Positions 45,301 to 55,656 of a stretch of 64,000 bases of DNA are shown here, piece after piece. How positions within the stretch are numbered: the first letter of the stretch is position 1; every line of letters starts with the position of its first letter. The notes under the pieces are model-generated. The model saw only the letters and a list, made by a program, of their open reading frames with translations, ran no database searches and was not told where the DNA came from. Location of the stretch: positions 4,278,001-4,342,000 of the forward strand of contig OZ316892.1 of assembly GCA_973895155.1 (NCBI GenBank), read 5' to 3'. The stretch is from Marsupella aquatica (Eukaryota > Marchantiophyta). The translations under genes and the position numbers were made by a program.

Positions 45301-48300
45301 TGGTGGAGGAGACCACATGGGTGGACTTGGTGGAGGAGGAGATGGGCTAGGTGGGGGAGGGGGGGAGGCAAGGCATTCACTAGGTATCCAACCGCAAAGA
45401 TTTCCCCCAGGCATGGGACAGCTTGGAGCAAGAGATGTTGGCCAGGGTAGATCTGACAGTGCTGACAGCTGCCATGCATGCAATATTTGAGAGTTAGAGC
45501 AAAATCATGTTATTAGACGTTGAATTGTGAGGTTTGCTAAATTAAGCTGCATGATGGGAACTAAAATCACTGCAATGGAATAACAACTGATATGAAATGA
45601 TCAAGTCTCTTGACAAGCTTAATAACTAAATTCATGCAGGAGATTCTTACCCTGAACCCTGATTTATTTTTAAGTAGTTATGCACCTTTGATAAGTTATT
45701 TATTTCAACTTTGAACCCACCTCCCAAGGGGACCCAGAATCAAAGCGAAGCACAATTCCAAATCTTACATCAGGATTAGATGGCCCAGTTACAGATGGTT
45801 GAAGTGATTTGGCCGGGCAGAAATTGCATGCGCTACCCATGCAATTCACCGAGTCCGACATCTGAACGTACAAGTTTTAGAACAACAATGATAGATGTAA
45901 GTAGCTTACTGGGAACTCAGTCTATGGTCAATTCAAGCCCCAACAATCAGAATAGTCTGAACAGAGATTTGATCTGATTAATTAATTTCAAAATATAGCC
46001 CTAGTTCATAAATTCAATTCAAATGTCCTTGGGACCTTACAGGGAATTTGCATTTAGAGAAGCTTGCATTGCCAAGTGCTCCCACATCCACAACTTGCAG
46101 ATGCTGGTGATCCAACCATGCAAACACCACAACCCACAATATATGGGTATCACCATCAATTTGATCCATAGCCTAGCTAATCATGCCTAGCTACTAAGTC
46201 CTCACAACCAATGAATTATGAATTATCTTTGCTAGCAAGATAACTCAACACTCAGATATGTTATTATCTGGAATGAATTTGGAGAACATCACTTTTCATT
46301 TAAGTGAAGTAGAGCATGTCTACCCGGGCTTAAAGTTTTTATTCAAGGACAACATACAAAAAGTGGAAACAACAGAACCCATCTTTTTCCACTTGATAAT
46401 TCCACATGTCAGTTCAAGAGACCGTGTAGAGTTTGAGCTTATACCTGCATTGATGCGCCCCCTACAGTGCCAGAGAATTGGGTATCATAAGCAAATAGCC
46501 ACACCCCATGCGAGGCTGTAAGAGCTTTGTCCAAGGTTATATCTCCACCAGAATTCTGTTTAATGAGGCAAATCGCAATAATGGGGAGGATTAAGAAAAG
46601 TTATAGTGCAGGCAATGCAACTTAGACAATGAGATTGACATTCAACCAGGGCCTTTATGCATCATCAACTTTCAGCTGACTATGAATGCATAGACAAACA
46701 GCTATACCAAATAAATAAATATATATATAGTATATGTGGCTGTGTCGGACACCAGTAAAGAGTAAATTCCTTTTTGCCAAGAGGGTATATAATGACTAAC
46801 TTGAAGGTCAAAGTTTTAAGAGGGGGTGGAAGAGGAGGGGCCGGGGGGGGGGGGGAGAAACTCAAGCTATATAACTAAGACTTCAATTCTATATATGCTT
46901 CCTTTTTAAATGAAAAATTCAGTACTCTTACATAGATGTTTGTTTGTGCTCTTTAGTAGCTTGTGTGTGATTGAAATCTTCCAACGGAGAGCAAAGATTA
47001 GGAAGTGCAAACCATGGCAGCATTGTCCACAAAGTCAGAGTTCTTAATTTGTGCAGCAGCTCCTGCTGCACGCCAGCCAAGAAATATTGCTCCTCCAGCA
47101 TCCTGACAAGTAAATAACCTACGGGGCATCAATATACAAGTAAACAGGGGAATGACATAGTCCTTTGACCGTTGAGCTGTGTATGCATCTCTAACTAGAA
47201 TGTAATTAGAGAAGATCAGATTCAGTACCATGGCTGAGTTGTTCTCAAAGCGTGAATTTGTGACGTCTATTGTGCCACCAGGAGACATTCCATCCGAGCA
47301 GGTTGTGGAAGTATCATCAACATACACAGCACCACCCTGGTCTGCTGTATTCATGAGGAAGAGAGTATCTACTGATGAGGAGCAACTGCTGAGGCTACAT
47401 CCCGGCACCATTGCATCAGGAGGTGACATGTCCATAGGAGGAGGTGACATGGCCATTGTGGAATCTTTTATTTTGTTAATCCTTGCCGTTGTGTCCATTA
47501 CCGTACTATCGGCGGAACCAATATATATTGCACCACCACGTGGTGCCTGCACTTGCAGAAATTGGTTGACATGGTTAGGAAGTTTCATTTGGTTAATTAG
47601 CATTTTATTTAAAGTTAGAATTGTCCAATTAGTGACCATACATGTGAGCCCTTCTCTTATCCATAAAAATTCACATTTAGAGTTGTCTGTTTTGTGAGTC
47701 AGTATTGCTTTACTGATCTTTGGAACAATGTTGCTCATATTTTATGGCCTAATTGAGTGTCTAGCTGGTTCTCACAGGGAAAAGTCACTGCCTCTTGATG
47801 CAACATTGGACTCCTCTTTCATAAAGGTAATTCTTGCTTTATGGTAACTTCCTGAACGCTGAAATGATAGAAAACATAGAGACAGATGGACTGAGGACAA
47901 AAGCCTTACTGAGTTTGCAATGAAGACGCAACCATGGTAGTAAGCGAGTGCCCCACCCAGGACTGCTAAAGCTCCTCCAACTTCCTGTTCATTGCCCGGT
48001 TCATTGATTCAAGAATAGTTCCACCAATGTTGTTATAGTAGACATAGATTGGACACTAGTAGTTTAATCGTGTCCTTGATGAACTTCAGTTTAATATCAA
48101 AATTAAAAGCCAAATGTTGTGTGTTGTGACTTTTCAACCAGAATTGAATTATTTGAAGACCAGCTAGACCACAACTAAGGCACCTTGGAGATCATTTATC
48201 TAATAATTAAATTGGGCAGTGCAAATAGACAAAGCATGACGGCAATATTTATGAAATCAGAAAAGAACCACTGACACAATTTGCTTATATCCAGTTAGAC

Positions 48301-50697
48301 AAGTTAAACAAAATATTGATTTGATATATCCATGGCCTGGTAACTTCATAACTTGCTCTGGGAGAATCCTGAAACCAGGTCTATAAAGGTCTACGACCCT
48401 TGTAAAGCAATCACTACTTACCGTTGCAGTATTATTGAAGAAGTGGACATTCAAAGCCACAAACTTTCCGCCCTGACCAGCCATTAGTGCTCCGGATCCA
48501 GATACCAGAACAGCACCTCCTTGAGTGCAAAGTCCATTTCTCAGATTGATGTCTTTTAGAGTCAGGTACCCAGTCAACCCAATTTGGAAGATGTTCCCTT
48601 GTCCCCCAGCATCAAGCCGGCATAGCATGTCCATGCAATTCCCCATTATTGTGACTTTTTGCATAATGCCTGGTAATGGTACTGAGTCTGCAACATTACA
48701 AAGCAGAGAGAATATCACAAATTTACACAGTTTCTTTTAGTGTAGGCAAGGTTTGTCACTCTGATTGATAAATAACAAGATTATAATTATAGATGGTTGC
48801 ATGGTATTTGTTCCTTTAAGGTCACAGAGAATGTTGTTACCACAAGCTTCCCACACTGACCAAACATATCACTCTTTGATAGGTACATTCATGACTCACC
48901 ACTTGACCCCCTTCTTACTTAATGGGGCTTAAGGATATTGTAATCATAGGAATTTGTTCTTTGGCTGTTATGAAAAGCATTAAAGTCACTGAGTTAATCC
49001 AAAACATTGCATGCAATATCTGAAAACATACCAACAACATTTTTTAATTTAAGTTTACAAACCAGCAAGGTTAATATTGTTCGCAACAATGATGGTTGGA
49101 TTGCCGGCCAGTAGAGCTTGCACAAGCTGATTTGCAGTCCAGACTTCCACGGTAGTCATTGGGGGCCACATCATCCCAGCTCCCCCTGAAGGCGGTGGCC
49201 ATATTGTAAGATGAACATATATATGGTCATGATATTAGGATCCCTCAGAAGCATTGATATTGTTACGATCTAACAAGAACCATAGCAAGAAGAGACGAAG
49301 TTTGATTCAGTAACATGCTGAAAGTGATGTTAGACTTTCCTGGATATTCAGAGCTGAATGAGCATGTAAAGCTTCAATCAAGGATCAATTTTCACTGTTC
49401 AATTCAAGCTTTTGAATTTGTCAGTTGGAATGTGGACTTGGGTATGGTCTATGTTGAATAAGGGATGGGAGTAAACCCTGGCCATTCAGTTCTCATTCTG
49501 ATTAGTGGTTATGTAAGCTAAGAACCTAGCTACAGACTCACTAGAGATTCTGGTTATTGAACAAAATTCATCCCTATAAAGGCTTTCAGCTTAAGGATTC
49601 AATCCAGAAATATGTTAATATAAGTTGCACAATTGATCCAACACTTGGTCAAGTACCGGGGCATTGGAGATGGTGTCATCATCGGAGGAGGCATCATTGG
49701 TTCCATCATTGGAGGAGGCATCATTGGCGCCATCATTGGAGGAGGCATTATTGGTGCCATCATCGGAGGAGGCATCATTGGCACCATCATCGGAGGAGAC
49801 ATGGGTGCCATCATCAGAGGAGACATGGGCGCCATCATAGGAGGAGACATGGGCGCCATCATAGGGGGTGCCATGGGTGTCATTGGTCCTATCATTGGAG
49901 TTGGTGTCATGGGGGTCATGGGTGCCATTGGTGCCATCATTGGACCTGGTGTGGGGGTCATTGGGGTCATGGGTGTCATTGGCGGTGGCGGCGGCGCTTG
50001 AAGGAGATGTCTCCCAGGTCGGGTACTATACCCCGCAGTGATGAAATATTGTTGACCCACAGTAACATGACAGGTTCCCGAGGATCCGGGCGACAATGGT
50101 AATGCCGGTAAACTTTGTGTGAAATTGGAAACATCCGCCAGTGATGCATAGTACTGTAAACAAAGGAGGCACACACCCAGCCCAACCACAAAAGCTCAAT
50201 TGGTCAGCTCTGTTGCTTAGTTGTGCATACTATTGGTACAATGATTTGATCTGGAGTTGCTATTGTTGTGTCAATCAAATGAATGTGAAGTTTTCTGAAA
50301 TGAATTCTAACATGCTCAAAATGCATTTGATGTCTCACTTATTGTTTGAAGAATGATTATTGGCCTACAAAACTCATTTCTTACTATGATGCAACACAAG
50401 TGGACATCCCATTAATTCACTTTAATGTGGCATGACACCAATCCATCCTTAGTCATTGACACTTCTACTGATGCGGGAACATTCTTGATCCAGCATGAAT
50501 GTTTCTAGGTGGTATTCTTAAATTTCACCAAAGAGTTTATTCTTGATAATGGCCCGTGCTAAATTTTCAATCATAAGTCGAAAAGCAAGGCACACATTCA
50601 GCAAAGAGGTTGGTTCTCACCTCACGAAGATTATCTAGAGAATTGGGTTTGCTGGAATCCCCAAGCTCTGTAATTGCAACTGTCGTTGCCTGAACAT
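42345..50697 (-). CDS. Secreted multidomain protein: PMP beta-helix, SPPPP region, root-cap domain (5' end missing)
   Basis: I assembled 16 exons: 50697-50621, 50153-49657, 49185-49063, 48687-48422, 47984-47910, 47546-47229, 47102-47013, 46555-46445, 46103-46041, 45861-45769, 45468-44509, 44124-44014, 43672-43481, 43233-43179, 42929-42769 and 42491-42345 (TGA), about 1110 residues. Order of domains: a short N-terminal part, Met/Pro repeats, VWTANQLVQALLAGNPTI, then beta-helix repeats with GGA(I/V) and FxxN motifs (QGGAVLVSGSG, HFFNNTA, SRFENNSAM, SDFVDNAAM) as in chlamydial PMP repeats. A 200-residue SPPPP region follows, then a root-cap-type domain starting KGDPHFLGKHGERFVFQG and including VHGVLGQTYQ and DYATTDILAPDC. 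A cell-wall or secreted role is inferred. The first coding exon with a signal peptide was not found. The 49657/49185 junction is out of frame as drawn, and the 43481 donor is GC. Confidence 0.8.
44690..45385 (-). repeat. Coding minisatellite for the SPPPP/WSPPPP region
   Basis: Within the 960-nt exon the minus strand repeats codons for SPPPP, WSPPPP and ASPPPP. SPPPP is the extensin and pherophorin glycosylation motif, in which prolines are hydroxylated and arabinosylated. Tyrosine cross-link motifs are absent; Trp replaces them. The plus strand shows a Gly-rich shadow frame. Confidence 0.9.
46843..46855. repeat. Homopolymer of 13 G in an intron
   Basis: A run of G between the exons at 46555 and 47013 of the multidomain gene. 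On the coding strand it is a C tract preceding AG-poor sequence. Length may be uncertain. Confidence 0.85.
49660..49995 (-). repeat. Coding minisatellite for Met/Pro-rich repeats
   Basis: Units of 24-27 nt encode PPMMAPMS or PPPMMAPMM, preceded by MTPMTPMTPTP. About 40 percent of residues are Met, which is unusual for a secreted plant protein. The repeat follows RPGRHLLQAPPPPP and precedes the beta-helix. Confidence 0.85.
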
Positions 50698-52270
50698 CTG
50701 CCAGAGACCAGACGGACAAATAAACATTTGGTTAGAATAAATTTCACACACATTTAATACTGAAAGTAATTGAAGCTCGATCAGGCCTGCAAACTGCAAA
50801 ATTTCAAAGAAGCTAGTTTAAATGCGTAGGCAATGAGCATAGAATATATTAGAATGGAGGTATCATTAAGTCTTTAAGTCTAAACTTTCCCTGGAATTGC
50901 GTACCATCGTTAGACATGTTAGATTTGTTTGCAACTTGTGGAAACAATTCTTAGTAGTTACAAAAACCAGGCACTATTATTCGTGCTTCCAATGGATTAC
51001 ATTGAAATTGTTCCAAAACATTCAGATGTTGGGGCAGGGGCCACCCAAACCTGAGACGGATAAGATCTGGACCAGCTGCAATGCCACAAGAAGGGGCCAT
51101 CCTAGCCCGTGACAAGGCCCCATTCTCCTCCTCATGGTTAAATTGATGAACTTTTGATCATGCACTCACAGATGCAATTTCTACCCTTCCTTCATTCGGC
51201 TGTCAATGCTCGTCTGCAATTAAATTGGTGAGCTAGTAGTATGCAATCAGCTGAGCAATCTCACTGTTATAACCCAAAACAACACAACTGACATCATGTG
51301 AGACACAATCTCAGATGATTATATCAATGAGCAAAGCAACTTAGTGTATCCTGCTCTGCTTTGGGTACTAGAAAACAGGCAGATCATTCCTCCATTAGAA
51401 TAATTTTGAATAGTTGCCACCACTACCCTCTATTAGCTCCAAAAATACCACTGTCAGCTGTGCCACCCCTCCAGAAAATACTGCGTGAATGGAATTAATG
51501 TGTCTTAATTAAACAATTCAGCAATGTGTGGAATGTTGGCTTGTTGTCGCCTACCATAAATTGTGAGTGCAATATTGAGGAAGGGCCTTTTTCCTTGCAG
51601 CTGCCAAGCTCAAATTCATGGAGCTCCCGGATGGAGTTGAGGAGTTTGAATTCCAATGGAGGAAAAGATTATGTAGAGGGAAACGAATAGTAAGGAACTG
51701 ATCAACCAGGATTTCACCCCTGGTCGCCCCTTCCTTCTTTCCTCGCAATGCCCTCTCTTGTCTATGTGCAGCCTGTTCAGTACGAGCACACAAGCTCCCA
51801 ATTTTGAACAATTTGCTACCAAAATTGCTGATCGTCTTTTAAAAAATGGGCAGGATATATTGTAGGACTGTGTACAGCTATTATCTGCAATGCAGACCAA
51901 GAGATGACAGTCCTGGATTATCCAGCCTTCTGATGGACAGTCCCACTTCAACGCTTGACTACTGCTGATCCATGATCCTGAAGTACAGTTTGTAAAAGAG
52001 GTCTGGTCCCGAACTCACATTGCCGGACCAAAGGACGCACCGTTTGTAAAAGTGGTCTGGTCTGGAACTCACATTACCGGACCAAAACACAAGCGCAAGG
52101 GGGAGGAGGGACAACTGGCAGGAGGGAGGGGGGTGTGCGGCGGTTACTGCACAGGCTTAAAAACTGCCGTTCGGTTAGGTTCTACTTTTCACCCGGGTAA
52201 AGTTTGTGGTATTGTGTCGAGTTACTCTAGTGACTATCAAGTCCAAGAAGTAAATGAATAGTTATTGACA
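50698..52270. other. Upstream of the multidomain gene; first exon not located
   Basis: The exon at 50697 needs one base from an upstream exon, so more coding sequence must lie at higher coordinates. I found no ATG with a hydrophobic signal and a suitable donor. A Leu-rich frame at about 51640-51710 (SWLISSLLFVSLYIIFSS) lacks a nearby ATG and ends in a stop. The stretch also holds one arm of an inverted repeat. Confidence 0.4.
51045..51360 (-). repeat. Arm of a dispersed inverted repeat pair
   Basis: Its reverse complement matches 54250-54540 in order: TTGCTTTGCT, GGGTTA, CTCACCAA, AATTGCAG, GTGAG with CATGATCAAA, GAGGAGGAGAAT and GCATTGCAGCTGGTCCA. Divergence is substantial, with gaps. The family is unknown. 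Confidence 0.65.
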
Positions 52271-52272
52271 AA

Positions 52273-52462
52273 TTGAGTCCCTGGGATAAAAGTAAAATCT
52301 AGAGGAGAGTTTCCTGAAACTTTGAGAAGACAATTTTGAGTCCCTGGAACAAAAAATAAATTTCTATGAGTAGTGTTCCTGAAACTTGGAGAAAACACTT
52401 TCGAGCCTTGAGAAAAAATAGATATATAGAGTACTGTTCCTGAAACTTTGAAACAACATTTC
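52273..52462. repeat. Three-unit tandem repeat, about 63 bp
   Basis: Units start at 52273, 52336 and 52401 with TTGAGTCCCTGG or a variant. Each contains GTTTCCTGAAACTTTG or TGTTCCTGAAACTT and ends in AACAWTT-like sequence. Confidence 0.8.
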
Positions 52463-53845
52463 ATTGCAAATGCAAGGAATATTCTGACCATCTTGATGTG
52501 AAACACTGATTTATTGGTGTAGACGCTAACCGCAATCTAGAGAAATTATTTTGGCCAATTTGTTGTTCTTTGAGAGGTAAGTAGCACTAGAATGGACCAC
52601 CAAGTTTAACGGCAAACCTGGATGGACCATCATGACTTAGATGAACCATAAGCTTAGAACATTAATACTTTTGGTAATCGATAATACTTAGTTGGCTTTG
52701 CTTTCATTGTCTGAATGCCCTCATGATTGCTCACATCTTTTTGGTGTTAATACATGGTTGGTCCATCTGGGGCACTTGGTGAAACAAGATAGTCTAGCTG
52801 AGTATCAACTGCAGCACTTTGAGCTCCCAATTTGAACAAATACATATCTAGAGTGTAACACGAAGTAATTGCACATTCAAAAGGACAGTCCCTCTATACT
52901 ATAATTTGCAATCACAGTTTACTGGTTCATCACCAACTCCACAAAGTGAAGCAGACAATTTTGATATTTAGGCTACCGTAGTGCCATAGTGGTTTGTGCA
53001 ATGAATAAATTATTATTAAAATTGTGTGCATGACTAAATAGATATTTTGGGGTCCTTGTGAAACTTATAAATTGATTTTTATCCTGTACATGTTAATCTG
53101 AATATTCTAAGCATCCTGGTGTAAGTGCTGACTTTGCAATGTGCATATTGCTTTTATTAAAAATAAAGAAATTTATAGGAAATAATATTCTGGCCTTACA
53201 GTGTTATTCCTAAAATAAAAACAATCAATATTTTGTGAAAGCTCTGTGCAAATCAGGATGGCATGTACTCTTGGCACGTACTATGGCATGTTTGTGAGTA
53301 GGGATATGGGGAGTCTGGGTACAGGGAGCCCTCCTTGTGCATAGGTGCTGCTATTTGAGCTAGTGCACATAATTGTGTATGGGAGTGACCAACAACCTCG
53401 CCAACAACTAACTTATATAAAATGCAAACTAAATCCAGAAACTTTACCAGAGTAAAAATAAGAACCTAAACCACAACAGCAGTTCCTAAGCCTGTGCAAT
53501 AACTGCCCCCATGGCCACAGGATCGGAGTCCGTCCTCCTTAAGCATCATGTGGTTTGGTAATGCAAATCTGGGACCAGGCCTCTTTCATATGATGTCAAA
53601 CGGTGTAACACAATCAGTAACACAATCAGTGAGCTGTAAAGAATTCAACACCTCAGAGAGCATGACAGCAGAATGAATCAACACTAGGGAGTTGAAGATT
53701 GAGGAGTTGGGAAGACCCAATTCAACGGCTTCAGAGCATGATAGCGGGATAACAGCAAACAAATCGGTCAAGGATTGAATTGGGACGGGAAGCAGGACTG
53801 TTGGTCAAAGTGCCAGTAAATTCAGGCACTTTCTAAATTAATTTT
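52463..53845. other. No gene recognised; one ATATTCTGGCC repeat copy
   Basis: AT-rich sequence with a copy of the dispersed repeat at about 53100-53280, related to 3640-5000. GTAACACAATCA is duplicated near 53606. No coding sequence is supported. Confidence 0.5.
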
Positions 53846-54060
53846 TGCATTGCAACATTACAGAGAATATTGTACACTATTGTGCAATCTCCGCCAATTT
53901 TCCAAAAGACAACTAGTAAGTTTTGCTTTATGCTTTGCAGCATTGCAGAAGATGTGTACACTATTTGGCAATCCCTGGCCATTTTGAAAAAGCTAGTTTT
54001 AGAAGTTTTTCTTTTCTGCATTGCAACTTTGCAGAGGATTTGAAAAACAATTACTAGGTG
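53846..54060. repeat. Tandem repeat, about 85-bp period
   Basis: Units at 53846, 53931 and 54017 start TGCATTGCA or TGCTTTGCA. The first two continue through GTACACTATT, GCAATC, CCATTTT-like and CTAGT motifs. The third is partial. Confidence 0.75.
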
Positions 54061-54249
54061 TGGGGCTCGTTCTGGACTCTGGAGTTCATGTGCATGAAGC
54101 TGGGTATGCTCAATTCTTTGTATTGAACTCTTCTTACTGTGGGGAGGATTTGTTATTGAACAGGTTGCATGTGAGACACAAGAAAGAATTGGTTGGAAAG
54201 GCAACATTTTGTGGCCTAAAATCTTCATCCATGTATTTTGGAGTAGGAG

Positions 54250-54540
54250 GGAAGGCAATCTAGCTTGCTTTGCTGATTGATTTATGTGAGACTCACCTTA
54301 CTTTGAGTTCTTCTGGGTTAGTAAAGAGTCGCTCAGCTTGGCTGCTCAGTTGACTGGCAACTACTCACCAAACTAATTGCAGGCAAGCATTGCCAACTGA
54401 ATGGGTGAAAGGGAGATATTGTAATTTGTGAGCTCATGATCAAACTAAAGCTCATTGCTTTCACCGCGAGGAGGAGAATTGGGCCCAGCTAGTCCCTTGT
54501 CCTAGCATTGCAGCTGGTCCACATCTTGTCTGTCTCAGGT
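54250..54540 (+). repeat. Second arm of the dispersed inverted repeat pair
   Basis: Matches the reverse complement of 51045-51360 as described there. The last shared block is GCATTGCAGCTGGTCCA followed by ATCTTGTCTGTCTCAGGT. Confidence 0.65.
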
Positions 54541-55512
54541 AAGTCTAATGGCTCTGATCAACGCCATTGTTTGCTAGGACTTTATCCATCCATTGAGCAA
54601 TAAAGGATCTATTTTGTTTGACATCCTTTATTGCTCAATGAACTTCAAAAATTTGATGAGTTAGCTTTATGGCAATTTAAGATGAAAAAACCTTCCTGAA
54701 ATTGAATGTTAGGAATAGAAACAAGCTAGATCAAACATGCTTGGAGTAGATCTTGCAACAGTGGCAATGTGGATGCAGATGGATTCATGTCAAGCTACAA
54801 GTTCAGTAAAGTCGGGAGTAAAGTGAACGAACAAGGAAGTTGTCCAATTGTGTAACTGAGGGTTGCATCCAAATAATGAAGTGACTCAAATCATCTTCAA
54901 ACTGTAAATGAAACTTTATTTTGAGAGAAACCCAAAAATTATTTTCATTTACTGATTGTTAAATCCTTGTAACATACATTTGTTTCTTTGACATTAAGTG
55001 TTTTAGACTCTAGCTAAAGACATGCGTTATAATCTAGAACAATAAAGTTGTTGGCACTACCAATTGTGTACACAACTAAGAAACAGAGCTGACCAATTGA
55101 GTTTTTTTGTGTGGATTGGGTGTGTGCACACTTGTTACTAGTACTACACATCAACGGAAGATGTTTCCGATTTCACACTGATTACCGGCATTGCCATTTG
55201 CCTCCAGGATCCTCCGGTGCCTCTCATGTTATTTGCCTGGTAATTGTCCAATTGTGCAAGATTGAACTGTTAAATTTCTGTTTCTACAAAAGTCATATTG
55301 GAAGTATGAATTGCATTCAATCATCATAATCTTGGGGATCTGTAGCTAAGTTCCCACCTTACTTCACCACAATTTAAGAATGAGCACTTGCGACCAGGAT
55401 TTACATCCAACTCCTCCTCAATATACTACATAGTTTTGACAGTGGGAATGGATCTCTAATTAACAATAATGTATCTTCTAATTCTTATGAATATCCTTGC
55501 CAGCAAAGTTTT
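54541..55512. other. No gene recognised
   Basis: AT-rich sequence. CTTTATTGCTCAATG and its near inverse around 54585-54640 form a weak hairpin. Nothing coding is supported. Confidence 0.5.
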
Positions 55513-55656
55513 GAATTGTTTCAAGTGCCATGTTCACAAGTTATCTCTTCTAAAGTGTGTACTTATAGTTCTATCTTGCAAGATCTGAATTGTTTCAAGT
55601 GCCATTTTCACAAGTTATCTCTTCTATAGTAGTCATAGTTCAATCTTGCAAGCTCT
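55513..55656. repeat. Recent 74-bp tandem duplication
   Basis: Two units start GAATTGTTTCAAGTGCCA at 55513 and 55587. They are nearly identical through CACAAGTTATCTCTTCTA and on to ATCTTGCAAG, with few substitutions. Confidence 0.9.

Noticed and set aside
44505-45479. 324-codon His/Leu-rich frame on the minus strand
   Set aside because: Same-strand, shifted reading of the Pro-rich codons. It does not join neighbouring exons.
44648-45490. 280-codon Gly-rich open frame on the plus strand
   Set aside because: It is the antisense shadow of the SPPPP-coding exon. The minus frame continues across splice sites into conserved domains.
49633-50001. Ile/Gly-rich plus-strand frame
   Set aside because: Shadow of the Met/Pro coding minisatellite. 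ATG on one strand reads CAT on the other.
51616-51951. Signal-peptide exon for the multidomain gene
   Set aside because: The hydrophobic run near 51640-51710 has no nearby in-frame ATG and ends in a stop without a suitable donor.
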